From positions 161,676 through 225,675 of the forward strand of contig NZ_JABSNP010000007.1 of assembly GCF_013294115.1 (NCBI RefSeq): a stretch of DNA of 64,000 bases, written 5' to 3'. The translations under genes and the position numbers were made by a program. The stretch comes from Hymenobacter caeli (lineage in GTDB: Bacteria; Bacteroidota; Bacteroidia; Cytophagales; Hymenobacteraceae). A model generated the notes under the pieces. It had not been told where the DNA came from. It saw only the letters and a program-made list of their open reading frames with translations, and searched no databases. Shown here piece by piece: positions 7,928 to 15,757 of this stretch (position 1 is the first letter of the stretch; the number at the start of each line of letters is the position of its first letter).

Positions 7928-8739
7928 CAGGCGGGCACGGCGGTGGCAGTGGACGCGGCAGCCACGCCCCGCTGGGCCCGGCGCACCTGCTGGTACAGGG
8001 CCGCGCTCAGCGGCAGCTCGCCGTACCACACGTACTCAAACTGGCGGGTGCATTCGCGGAAAGCCTCGCGCAGGGCCCCGGCGGGCAGCTCGGCCAGGTA
8101 GGCGCGGTTGGTTTTGTCGGGCTGCCAGTCGAGCCGGCCGCCGTCGCTCAGGTGCTTGAGCACCTCCAGGTAGCCCAGGCGGGCGGCCAGGCGCAGGTTG
8201 CCAGCGGCCTCGGCCTCGGCCAGGCGGGCGGGGAAGTCCACGGCGTGGATGTCTTCGCTGAGCAAGTCGTAGGGCAGGCCGGCGCGGCGCGGGGCCCGCC
8301 CGAAGGCGCGGGCCAGGTCCACTTGCAGCAGCTTCAGCACCGCGAAGCCCAGGATGCCCGCCAGGGCCAGGTAAAACACCCAGTTCCAGGCCACGCGGCC
8401 GGTGCGGGTGCCGCGCAGCCCGTCCAGCCAGCGCCAGATGCGCGCCCAGAAGTTGTCCCAGAACCCGGTTTCGGCGGCGGCCTCCACGTAGCGGAACTCG
8501 CGCTGGCCGCGCAGCTCGCGCAGGCGGGCGGCGTCGGGCCGGCGGGCGGGCAGCGGCAGGGTGCGGTCGGGCGGCAGCGGGGGCAGGGCCGCCGGCTGGG
8601 CGGGGGCCGCGCCGGCCGCCGGGTGGCCCGGCGGCAGGGCCCCGGCCCGCCCGGCGGCCGGCGCGGCCAGCAGGGCCAGCGCCAGTCCGGCCTGGGCGGC
8701 GCGGCGGGCGGCGTACGTAAGAAGGAAAGGAGCGGTCAT
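7927..8739 (-). CDS. DUF4129 domain membrane protein
   Basis: A 270-residue protein. A signal-anchor segment (residues 13-30, AAQAGLALALLAAPAAG) is followed by a Pro/Ala-rich linker. A central membrane span (VFYLALAGILGFAVLKLLQV) comes next, then the DUF4129 domain with RLAARLGYLEVLKHLSDGG and the closing YVWYGELPLSAALYQQV. DUF4129 also occurs at the C-terminus of transglutaminase-like membrane proteins and typically accompanies MoxR/DUF58. It starts 9 bases after the membrane gene upstream and ends in a TGATG overlap with DUF4350, so it belongs to one transcription unit. Confidence 0.82.
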   Translation of the reverse strand: MTAPFLLTYAARRAAQAGLALALLAAPAAGRAGALPPGHPAAGAAPAQPAALPPLPPDRTLPLPARRPDAARLRELRGQREFRYVEAAAETGFWDNFWARIWRWLDGLRGTRTGRVAWNWVFYLALAGILGFAVLKLLQVDLARAFGRAPRRAGLPYDLLSEDIHAVDFPARLAEAEAAGNLRLAARLGYLEVLKHLSDGGRLDWQPDKTNRAYLAELPAGALREAFRECTRQFEYVWYGELPLSAALYQQVRRAQRGVAAASTATAVPA

Positions 8740-8748
8740 GCGGGCTGA

Positions 8749-9774
8749 TTAGTACTCGCCTTCTTCGTCGGGGCGGTAGAGGCCGCTGGCCACGCCGGGG
8801 GCCGGGGCCTGGCCGAGCTGGCCCAGCAGCTGGAAGCTGCCGGTGCCCTCGCGGCGCTCCACCAGGCTGAAGTACTGGAACATGATGGCCAGCAGCGGAA
8901 TGGCGTAGGTGAACAGCAGCCCCAGGGAGTAGATGCACTGCCCGGCGATGCCGAGCAAATCGGAGTCCAGGTACGGGATTTTCAGCACCTTCCCGAACAT
9001 CACCGCGTACTGCGGAATGATGAAAACGAAGGCCACGAAGCTCTGGATGATGGTGCTGATGAGCAGCAGCCCGAACGTGGACCACCACTTGCCCTTAACC
9101 AGGAAAAACGCCCGCTTCAGGGCCTGGCCAATGCCGGCGTCTTCGAGCCAGAGGATGGGAAAGAACAGCGTCAGCACCACCGCCAGCCAGGTAAAGAGCA
9201 CGAACAGGCCCAGCACCCCAAAGAAAACCGCGACGGGGCTGGAAATTCCGCCGGCGGCGGTGCCCGCCAGCACGAGGCCCGCCCCCATGCTCACCAGCAC
9301 GCCCGCGGCCCCCAGCACCACCACGGCCAGCAGCGCTTTGCCCAGCCGCGGCCGCATGAAGGCCCACACCTGGCTTGGCTGCACGTCCTCGTCGGCGGGC
9401 AGGGCCAGGCGCACCCGCACGAAGCTGTAGAGGGCCCCGGTGATGAGCAGGAACGACACCAGAAAGGCCAGCGAAGCCACCCCCATGCCGCCGAACATCT
9501 TGGGCAGCAGCGCCGCCGACATCTGCGTGGCAGCCGCGGTACGCCGCGTGCCCGGGGTGGGCATCTGGTTGTAGATGAGGTTGGTGAAGGTGCCCATGCC
9601 CACGCCGGCCACCAGGGCCCCCGGCAGCACGAAGTAGGCCAGCGTCTTCACCAGGGCCCGGAAATTGGCGCGGATGAAGTCGAAGGTGGCGCTGATTTTG
9701 GCCCCGAAGTCGCGCTCCTGGCGGAAATCGGCCTCGCGGGTGAACGGCCGGGGACGGGTAGAAACTGGCTGCAT
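8749..9774 (-). CDS. Multi-pass membrane protein of the SpoIIM-MoxR cluster
   Basis: A 341-residue integral membrane protein. A hydrophilic N-terminus with the motif RDFGAKISATFDFIRANF (about 21-38) precedes about six hydrophobic segments, for example TLAYFVLPGALVAGVGMGTF and VFFGVLGLFVLFTWLAVVLT. The tail is short and hydrophilic. The layout resembles membrane domains annotated as DUF4013 or glycerophosphodiester-phosphodiesterase membrane domains in the same position of other Bacteroidota clusters. No catalytic motif is visible, so no enzymatic role is proposed. It lies 21 bases after spoIIM-like and 9 bases before DUF4129, consistent with one operon. Confidence 0.7.
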   Translation of the reverse strand: MQPVSTRPRPFTREADFRQERDFGAKISATFDFIRANFRALVKTLAYFVLPGALVAGVGMGTFTNLIYNQMPTPGTRRTAAATQMSAALLPKMFGGMGVASLAFLVSFLLITGALYSFVRVRLALPADEDVQPSQVWAFMRPRLGKALLAVVVLGAAGVLVSMGAGLVLAGTAAGGISSPVAVFFGVLGLFVLFTWLAVVLTLFFPILWLEDAGIGQALKRAFFLVKGKWWSTFGLLLISTIIQSFVAFVFIIPQYAVMFGKVLKIPYLDSDLLGIAGQCIYSLGLLFTYAIPLLAIMFQYFSLVERREGTGSFQLLGQLGQAPAPGVASGLYRPDEEGEY

Positions 9775-9795
9775 AGATAAGGAGAAAAGGACAAG

Positions 9796-10758
9796 TTATT
9801 GACCGGCGGCGGGTAGGGTGGCCCGCCGCGCCAGCCGCCGCGGGTACACCACGAAGTACCAGCCGATGAACGCCGCCGAGCTGCCGATGATGGCCACGCT
9901 GGCGGCCATGGGCATCTCGGTGTGGCGCGTCACGAAGCCTTCGAGGAAGCCGGCCACCACGAATATCGGCACCAGGCCCAGGGCCAGCTTCAGGCCGTCG
10001 CGGGCCGCCGCGCGGAAGGCTTCGGCCCGGCTGTAGGTGCCCGGGAAAAGGATGCCCCGCGCCATCACCAGGCCCGCGCCGCCGGCCAGGATAATGGCCG
10101 AAATCTCCAGCGTGCCGTGAATCCAGATGGTGAGCACCGAGGCCCGCAGCACGTGGTACTTGTAGAAAAAGAACTGGAACGCGCCCAGCATCACCGCGTT
10201 CTGGAACAGGGCCCCCACCGTGCCCACGCCCAGCGTGACGCCCAGCACGTAGGTGCGCAGGGCCACGTAAATGTTGTTGGCCGTGATGCCGAGGAACATC
10301 ACCGCCTCGGGCCCGCTCTTGTAGATGGCCATCGGGTCGCCCTTGCGGATGTTTTCCAGGGTCTGGTTCACGTAGTCGTCGCCGAGCACCACGCGCACGA
10401 ACGAGTCGTCGTAGGCCGCCGAGAGGGCCCCCACCAGCGTGAAAAGCGCAAACAGCGCCGCCGCCACCGCCAGCGTGCCGTGGTGGCGGGCCACCACCAG
10501 GGGCAGCTCGCGGGCCCAGAAGCGGCCGAAGCGGCCGGTGTCCTCGCGCTTGGTTTCGTAGAGGCGCTGGTGCAGCTTGGCGGTGGCCCCGTTGAGGTAG
10601 GCCGTGGTGGGCGAGCCGGGGTAGAAGGTCTGGGCGTAGGCCAGGTCGTCGGTGAGGGCCACGAAGCGGGCGGCCAGCTCGTCGGGGCCGGCGGGGGGCC
10701 GCTGGTCGTACTGCTGCCAGCGGGCCTGGTTTTGGCGCAAAAAAGCGGCTTCGCGCAT
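9796..10758 (-). CDS. Stage II sporulation protein M-like (SpoIIM/DUF95) membrane protein
   Basis: A 320-residue membrane protein of the SpoIIM family. The N-terminal about 90 residues are soluble (MREAAFLRQNQARWQQYDQR start, ELAARFVALTDDLAYAQTFYPG). Several membrane spans follow, with the family-typical NNIYVALRTYVLGVTLGVGT and WIHGTLEISAIILAGGAG. In non-sporulating Bacteroidota this gene is a fixed member of the RDD/MoxR cluster and is not connected with sporulation. It is first on the minus strand and divergent from the RDD gene. A 7-of-8 match to the -7 element (TACCTTTA, 10778-10785 on the minus strand) lies just upstream. Confidence 0.85.
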   Translation of the reverse strand: MREAAFLRQNQARWQQYDQRPPAGPDELAARFVALTDDLAYAQTFYPGSPTTAYLNGATAKLHQRLYETKREDTGRFGRFWARELPLVVARHHGTLAVAAALFALFTLVGALSAAYDDSFVRVVLGDDYVNQTLENIRKGDPMAIYKSGPEAVMFLGITANNIYVALRTYVLGVTLGVGTVGALFQNAVMLGAFQFFFYKYHVLRASVLTIWIHGTLEISAIILAGGAGLVMARGILFPGTYSRAEAFRAAARDGLKLALGLVPIFVVAGFLEGFVTRHTEMPMAASVAIIGSSAAFIGWYFVVYPRRLARRATLPAAGQ

Positions 10759-10924
10759 GGGGCGTTTCTTAGTGCCTTAAAGGTAGGGCGCGGGGCCGTA
10801 GTCGTGAAACCGGCGTGAAGAAATAATAACCGGCGGGGCCCCGGCGGGGCCCCGCCGGGGCTTTCCGGTTTTCGCCGTTATTTGCCGGTCGCTCAATCCC
10901 TACCCGCTAGCAATTGCCCGCCGC
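10759..10924. promoter_or_regulatory. Divergent promoter region, spoIIM-like / RDD
   Basis: These 166 bases separate two divergent genes of one conserved cluster and must carry both promoters. A very GC-rich palindromic block (CCGGCGGGGCCCCGGCGGGG, about 10830-10849, plus its complement) lies in the centre and can form a strong hairpin. A weak minus-strand -7 element is at 10778-10785. No perfect TAnnTTTG is seen for the RDD gene. Confidence 0.45.
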
Positions 10925-11668
10925 ATGGCCATTATCCGCGTCCACACCACCCAAAACGTCACCCTCGAGTACGAAACGGCCAGCCTGGGCGAGCGGATTC
11001 TCGCGGCGCTCATCGACTACGCCATCATTTTCGCCTGGTTCGGGGTTTGGGTGGGCCTTGGGGCCTGGGCCGTTTCCTCGGCCGGCCCCACGAAAAATAC
11101 CGGCTCTAAAGACGAAACCGCCGGCATCATCCTGCTGGTCATCATTGCCCTGCCCTACGTGTTCTACCACCTCGTCTGCGAGGTGTTTTTCAACGGCCAG
11201 AGCCTGGGCAAAAAGGCCCGCCACATCCGGGTGATGCGCCTCGACGGCACGGCCCCGCGCTTCGGCGACTACCTGATGCGCTGGCTGCTGCGCATTTTCG
11301 ACAGCGGCATGATTGCCGTGATTGCCGTGGCCGCCAGCAGCCGCGGCCAGCGCCTCGGCGACATGGCCGCCGGCACCACCGTGGTGAGCGTGCGCCCCCG
11401 CCCGGCCCAGGCCACGCCCCTGGCCGCCGACCTGGCCGAAGTGGCCCGCTACCGGGTGGTGTTCCCGCAGGCCGCCCAGCTCGCCGACCACGACGTGGCC
11501 CTGGTGCGCCAGCTCGTGTACCAGGCCCAGGCCCGCGGCAACTACGAGCTGTTGCACGAAACGGCCAACAAGGTGAAGGCCCTTACCCACATCGAAACCG
11601 ACCTTCCCGACCTGCCCTTCCTGCAAACCGTGCTGCGCGACCACGCCCACCTGGCCGCCCAGGAGTAG
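10925..11668 (+). CDS. RDD family membrane protein
   Basis: A 247-residue protein. The N-terminal RDD domain has its R-D signature in GERILAALIDYAII (residues 20-33), a second span LLVIIALPYVFYHLVCEVFF, the motif GQSLGKKARHIRVMRLDG, and a third span near 125-140. It ends in a soluble about 100-residue tail rich in helices (VALVRQLVYQAQARGNYELL). RDD proteins have been linked to ion transport in some bacteria, but this subgroup has no known function. It is divergent from the SpoIIM/MoxR operon, a pairing seen widely in Bacteroidota, which suggests a shared membrane process. A hairpin-forming repeat begins directly after its stop. Confidence 0.85.
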   Translation: MAIIRVHTTQNVTLEYETASLGERILAALIDYAIIFAWFGVWVGLGAWAVSSAGPTKNTGSKDETAGIILLVIIALPYVFYHLVCEVFFNGQSLGKKARHIRVMRLDGTAPRFGDYLMRWLLRIFDSGMIAVIAVAASSRGQRLGDMAAGTTVVSVRPRPAQATPLAADLAEVARYRVVFPQAAQLADHDVALVRQLVYQAQARGNYELLHETANKVKALTHIETDLPDLPFLQTVLRDHAHLAAQE

Positions 11669-11670
11669 CA

Positions 11671-11757
11671 AGTAGCGCGAACTTTGTAGTTCGCGTGTTT
11701 GCACGGTTACCGGCAGGACGAAGTAAGCCCTGCGAATTGCAAAGTTCATGCTACCGC
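11671..11757. repeat. Imperfect inverted repeat with an AACTTTG core
   Basis: AGTAGCGCGAACTTTGTAGT at 11671-11690 includes an 8-base hairpin (CGCGAACT, loop TTGT, AGTTCGCG; 11676-11695). A degenerate inverse copy, GCAAAGTTCATGCTAC, lies at about 11739-11754. A similar short hairpin (GCGAGTTTGTAACTCGC) recurs at 24090-24106. This looks like a REP/REPIN-type element placed just after the RDD stop. Confidence 0.6.
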
Positions 11758-11763
11758 CCTGAT

Positions 11764-11803
11764 GCATAAAGGCCTTCCTGATGATTCAGGAAGGCCTTTA
11801 TGC
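11764..11803. terminator. Bidirectional hairpin terminator, 18-bp perfect stem
   Basis: The arms at 11764-11781 (GCATAAAGGCCTTCCTGA) and 11786-11803 pair perfectly around the loop TGAT. The AAAGGCCTTCC...GGAAGGCCTTT design resembles the terminator at 53143-53181. It can serve the RDD gene on the plus strand and, read the other way, transcripts from the DUF4394 gene. Confidence 0.65.
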
Positions 11804-11814
11804 GTACCAATTAC

Positions 11815-11969
11815 TTGGCCTAACGGAGCGCCTCACCCCCCGGCCCCCTCTCCGAAAAGGAGAGGGGGAGTCGATTGTCCGTTAATGGCAGGTAAGCCAA
11901 TTTTTCATCCGTCTCCCCCTCTCCTTTTTGGAGAGGGGGCCGGGGGGGTGAGGCGCTCCGTTAGGCCAA
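11815..11969. repeat. Large nested inverted repeat between convergent genes
   Basis: The left arm (11815-11853, starting TTGGCCTAACGGAGCGCCTC) and right arm (11930-11969) are complementary apart from one extra G. Each arm also neighbours its own small hairpin (CCCCTCTCC-GAAAA-GGAGAGGGG on the left; CCCCTCTCC-TTTTT-GGAGAGGGG on the right). The 76-base centre has no coding potential. The element separates the convergent RDD and DUF4394 genes. Confidence 0.8.
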
Positions 11970-12004
11970 GTAGCTGACAAACCGCTTTGCTCAGCAAGGC
12001 CTTC

Positions 12005-14053
12005 CTATTGCACCACTACCTGGCGCGTGGTGGCCGGCTGGCCGTCCACGGCCAGGCGCACGGTGTACACGCCCGGGCGCACGCCGCTGGTTTCCCAGCG
12101 CAGGGTGTGGGGGCCGGTGGGCAGCGGGGCCGAAATTTGGGTGGCCACGCGGCGGCCCAGGGCGTCGAACACGCTCAGCTCCACGCGGCCGGCGCGGGCC
12201 AGGGCGAAGGCGAGGGTGGTGCCGCTGGTGGCCGGGTTGGGGTAGGCACTGAAGCCCGTGGCCAGGTCGGTGCGCTCGCGCACGCCCGTGACCACGCCCG
12301 CCGCGCCGGCCACCGCGATGTCGCGGGCCGCCAGCCCGAAGCCGACGGGGCCCACCAGCGTGGCGGCCCCCGTGGCCAGGTTCACGGTGTAGAGCGAGGT
12401 GTTCACGGTGTTGGTGGCGGTGGAAGTATTGGCCACCAGGTAGGCGGTGTTCACGCCCGCGCTGGGGCTGTAGATGTCCAGGTCCACGTTGGGGGCGGCG
12501 GCGGTGGCCGTGATGCCCGACGCGCCCACGGTGGTCAGCTGGCCGTCCATCGGCGGGTTGGCGGTGGCCTGGGTGTTGAGCAGGTTCAGGGCCACGTCGT
12601 AGTTGTAGAGCATGGTGCCCGAGGCGGCGCTGGCCCCCATGAAGCTGTTGATATAGGCCACGGCCCCGACGGTGGGCGTGTTGGTGCCGGTGGCGTAGGC
12701 CACGGGGCCGTCGGTGAAGGCCAGCACGCCGGTGGCGGGGTTGTTGGGGTTCAGGCGGTAGTTGTTGCGGTTGGAGCCCACCACCCGGATGCGGTCCACG
12801 GTGGGGTTGAAGTCGAAGCCGACATCGAAGCCGTTGACGTTCGGCGTGCCCAGCTCGAGGCGCACGGCGGCCCCGATGGCCGTGGCGATGCCCGTGGTGG
12901 CGTCAATCGTGTAGAGCTGGCTGTTGGGCGTCGCCGTGTTGTCGGCCGCCGTGGTGTAGCCCAAGGCGTACAGCGCGTTGTTGAGGGGCCGCACGTCGAG
13001 GCCCACCAGTGTCTGGGCGGCGTTCACGCCCGTGATGCCCAGCGAGGTGCGCACGAAGCCCGGCGTGCTCGTGTCGAACGTAATCAGGTTGGTGCCGGCC
13101 AGCGCGTAGGCCAGCTGCCCCGTCACGGCCGGCAGGGTGGCCGGCCGGTCGATGGCGAAGGCAATGTCGGTCACCAGCGTGCCCACGGGGCCCACGTTCC
13201 CCACCGCCGTGGCGTTGGCCCCGGTAATGAAATCCAGGGTGTAGAGTTGGGTGGTGGGCGCGGCGGTCGTGCCGGTGGCAATGGTCAGGTAGGCTTTGTT
13301 GACCCGGGCGGTGGGGTCGAACCAGATGTCCAGGTCGGTGGCCAGGGCGGTAGCCGTGCTCACGGGCAGCGTCGTGCGGCTGTTGAGGGTGCCGTCGTTG
13401 GGCGGGTTCTGGGTCGTGTACAGGCTTTTGGCCTCGTCGAGGTCGTAGAGCACGGTGTTGGTGGCCCCGATGTATGAGTTGGCGTAGGCCACGCTCCCAA
13501 TAACGGGCGTCTGGCCGGCGTTGGCGTCGGGGGCTACCACGGGGCTGGCCGTGGCGTTGCCGGGGTTGTAGTTGAGGGCCAAATCGGTGGCGGCCACGGC
13601 CCCGTTGGCCGGGTTCACCCGGTAGTTGGTGTTGTTGCTGCCCGTGACGCGGATGCGGTCCACGGTGGGGTTGAAGTCGAAGCCAATCCGATTGGTGGTC
13701 GGGCCCAGGTTGAGGGTGGTGAGGGCGGCCCCCACGGCGGTAAGCGCCCCGGTGGCCGGGTTCAGAATATACAGCTGCGACTGCGTGCCGGTGGGGTTGT
13801 AGCCCAGGGCAAACAGCTGGCCCGTATTCGGCCGGGTGTCGAGCCCCACCAAGGTCTGGCCGGCTGTGAGCCCCGTAATCGGCAGCGTGGCCGTGAACGT
13901 GCCCGGGGTTGCCGCGCTGAACGTAACCAGGCTTTGGGTAACTGCGGCGGGCGAGAGCAGGCCGTACACCGTTTGGGCCCGGAGCGCCGGTGTGCCCAAA
14001 GCAAACAGGCCGGCGACGGCTGCCAAACGCGGAGTAGTAAAAATTTTGTCCAT
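12005..14053 (-). CDS. Secreted protein with two DUF4394 modules and a T9SS sorting domain
   Basis: A 682-residue extracellular protein. A signal peptide ends at ALRAQ (about residue 27). Two homologous DUF4394 modules follow, at roughly 30-300 and 320-590. They share LVGLDTRPN/LVGLDVRPL, FDFNPTVDRIRV and NTNYRVNP/RNNYRLNP, so they arose by internal duplication. The C-terminus (about 605-682) is a type IX secretion sorting domain: YPNPATSGTTLAF, LSVFDALGRRV, GVYTVRLAVDG. DUF4394 is a beta-propeller-like domain of unknown role. The protein should be exported through the type IX system and attached to the surface or released. It lies downstream of susC-susD in the same direction but behind a terminator. 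Confidence 0.85.
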   Translation of the reverse strand: MDKIFTTPRLAAVAGLFALGTPALRAQTVYGLLSPAAVTQSLVTFSAATPGTFTATLPITGLTAGQTLVGLDTRPNTGQLFALGYNPTGTQSQLYILNPATGALTAVGAALTTLNLGPTTNRIGFDFNPTVDRIRVTGSNNTNYRVNPANGAVAATDLALNYNPGNATASPVVAPDANAGQTPVIGSVAYANSYIGATNTVLYDLDEAKSLYTTQNPPNDGTLNSRTTLPVSTATALATDLDIWFDPTARVNKAYLTIATGTTAAPTTQLYTLDFITGANATAVGNVGPVGTLVTDIAFAIDRPATLPAVTGQLAYALAGTNLITFDTSTPGFVRTSLGITGVNAAQTLVGLDVRPLNNALYALGYTTAADNTATPNSQLYTIDATTGIATAIGAAVRLELGTPNVNGFDVGFDFNPTVDRIRVVGSNRNNYRLNPNNPATGVLAFTDGPVAYATGTNTPTVGAVAYINSFMGASAASGTMLYNYDVALNLLNTQATANPPMDGQLTTVGASGITATAAAPNVDLDIYSPSAGVNTAYLVANTSTATNTVNTSLYTVNLATGAATLVGPVGFGLAARDIAVAGAAGVVTGVRERTDLATGFSAYPNPATSGTTLAFALARAGRVELSVFDALGRRVATQISAPLPTGPHTLRWETSGVRPGVYTVRLAVDGQPATTRQVVVQ

Positions 14054-14170
14054 GAGGAGGAGATGAAGAAATTTGGTTTCATCACCTTACGAAATGCTGA
14101 TAGAATCAGATTGATTTTAATACAATTTTAACACGAACAGATTGTGCCTCTTAAAGCCCGACCGGGTGGC

Positions 14171-14210
14171 AACAACAAAAGCCCCGCAATCCGGCGGGCG
14201 GTTGCGGGGC
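14171..14210 (-). terminator. Rho-independent terminator after susD
   Basis: On the minus strand a stem of GCCCCGCAA (complement at 14181-14189) and TTGCGGGGC (14202-14210) is followed by TTTTGTTGTT. It lies 25 bases past the SusD stop codon, so it should end the SusCD transcript before the DUF4394 gene. Confidence 0.75.
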
Positions 14211-14234
14211 GGAGTTGGTTGGGCGGCCAGCGGC

Positions 14235-15743
14235 CTAGTTGCGTTCAATAAGCGTATTTGTGAGCAGTTCCGAAGAAGGAATGGGCCACACGTAGAGCGT
14301 GCTGGCTGGTAAAACTTCTTTCACAGGACCTTTGGCGGGAAAGGGTGCGTTGAGGCGCGTGACGTCGATGTTGCGGATGCCCTCGCCCAGAAACTCGATG
14401 CGCCGCTCCAAGAGCAGGGCATCGGTCATGGCACTCGCCGAGCCCAGGCCAGCGGCCGTGTACAAGCCAGTGGGGTTGGAACGGCCCCGCACGGCATTGA
14501 GCAGGACCAGGGCCTGCGCATCGATGGTATTGGTTGAGCGCACCTTGGCTTCGGCCAGGTTGAGCATTACTTCTGCGTAGCGAATAACCGGTGCCTTGTC
14601 GGTGTAAGGAGCACTGGCCAGCGAGCCGGTCGTGTACTTTTTGAGGAAAGACTCCGTGCCCGACACGACGACGAAGTTGGTACGGCGCGCATCGGTCGCC
14701 GCAAAGCCAGGGTTCGTTAAAATGCCGCCGGTCGTGGTGTTCAGGCTATATTCGCCGCCACCGCCGAGCGCCGCCGGCAGGAAGTAGAAGGCCAGCTGAT
14801 TTTGAGTGCCCGGGGTGTCCTGCGCGGTAAATGCAAAAGAGAGAATGCTTTCCGTGGTTTCTTCGGGCAGCGTAAACACGGCGGCTACCGAGGAGTTCAG
14901 CGCGTTGGCTACGCCCGTTGAGGCAGCAAAGGGAGCAGCGGCCGGCACCAGCTTATTCGCCTCCGTGATAACGTCGCTGTAGCGCCCCATGCTCAGGTAC
15001 ACGCGGGTTTTGAGGGCAATGGCGGTGTTGCGGTGTGCCCGCGTCACGTTGAGCGGAGCGGTGCCGTTGGTGAGGGGCAAGTTCTTCTCCGCAAAATCCA
15101 GGTCCAGAATAATCTGCGCGTACACATCGGCTACTGAGCTGCGCGCCAGGTTGTTGCCGGTCAGGCCGGTTTCAGCTTGCAGGCGCAGGGGCAGGCCGGG
15201 CTTGGTGCCATTGCCGTCGCTGTAGGGCCGGGCGTAGTACTGCAACAGGGTGTAGTAGCTCAGGGCGCGCAGCAGCCGGGCTTCGCCCTGGTAATTGAGC
15301 GCGGTAGCGGCAAAAGTAGCCGGGAAAGTGGGGGCCACAAACCGCGCGGCGTTGGCGTCGAGGCCAGCCAAAAACACGTTTACCTGGTTGATGGCCGCGT
15401 AGGCGGCCCCCCACATGTTGATGACGTCGTTTTGCGAGGTTTCGGTTTCCGTGTGGTTCCACACACTGTAGCCGGTCACGGCGTTGTTGGTGCGGTTGAG
15501 GAAGTCGTTGGCCCGAATGTCGCCGTAAACCTGGGCGCGTCCACCCAGAAAGTTGCCCGCTTTTACGTAGGCATACAAACCATTGACCTGCAAGGCAATG
15601 CGAGCGGGGTTGCTGAATATGACTTGGTCAGAAAACTGGATTTGCGGCGTTGGCGACAGCAAATCTTTTTGGCAGGAAAACGTGCCCAGCGCGAGCAGCA
15701 GCGTGCTGGCAGCTACTGCGGTCTTTTTAAAAGCTACTTTCAT
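14235..15743 (-). CDS. SusD/RagB family outer-membrane lipoprotein
   Basis: A 502-residue substrate-binding lipoprotein that caps the SusC channel next to it. A lipoprotein signal with the lipobox LGTFSC places the lipidated Cys near residue 24. Four-TPR SusD features follow: RALSYYTLLQYYARPYSDG, the typical QAETGLTGNNLARSSVADVYAQI region with its helix, and RYAEVMLNLAEAKVRS near the end. The C-terminal motif GEGIRNIDVTRLNAPFP resembles the 'RW.DL.R' end of the family. The ATG at 15743 is preferred to a TTG nine bases upstream. It lies 14 bases after susC. No glycoside hydrolase is linked, so the imported substrate may not be a polysaccharide. Confidence 0.92.
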   Translation of the reverse strand: MKVAFKKTAVAASTLLLALGTFSCQKDLLSPTPQIQFSDQVIFSNPARIALQVNGLYAYVKAGNFLGGRAQVYGDIRANDFLNRTNNAVTGYSVWNHTETETSQNDVINMWGAAYAAINQVNVFLAGLDANAARFVAPTFPATFAATALNYQGEARLLRALSYYTLLQYYARPYSDGNGTKPGLPLRLQAETGLTGNNLARSSVADVYAQIILDLDFAEKNLPLTNGTAPLNVTRAHRNTAIALKTRVYLSMGRYSDVITEANKLVPAAAPFAASTGVANALNSSVAAVFTLPEETTESILSFAFTAQDTPGTQNQLAFYFLPAALGGGGEYSLNTTTGGILTNPGFAATDARRTNFVVVSGTESFLKKYTTGSLASAPYTDKAPVIRYAEVMLNLAEAKVRSTNTIDAQALVLLNAVRGRSNPTGLYTAAGLGSASAMTDALLLERRIEFLGEGIRNIDVTRLNAPFPAKGPVKEVLPASTLYVWPIPSSELLTNTLIERN

Positions 15744-15757
15744 GATAGACAATGCGA

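Noticed and set aside
9796..10758. Sporulation function from the SpoIIM name
   Set aside because: The gene belongs to the RDD/MoxR module of non-sporulating Bacteroidota; the family name comes from Bacillus.
11987..13477. A 496-codon plus frame antisense to the DUF4394 gene
   Set aside because: It is Gly/His/Val/Arg-rich shadow sequence with no signature, while the minus strand has signal peptide, duplicated modules and sorting domain.
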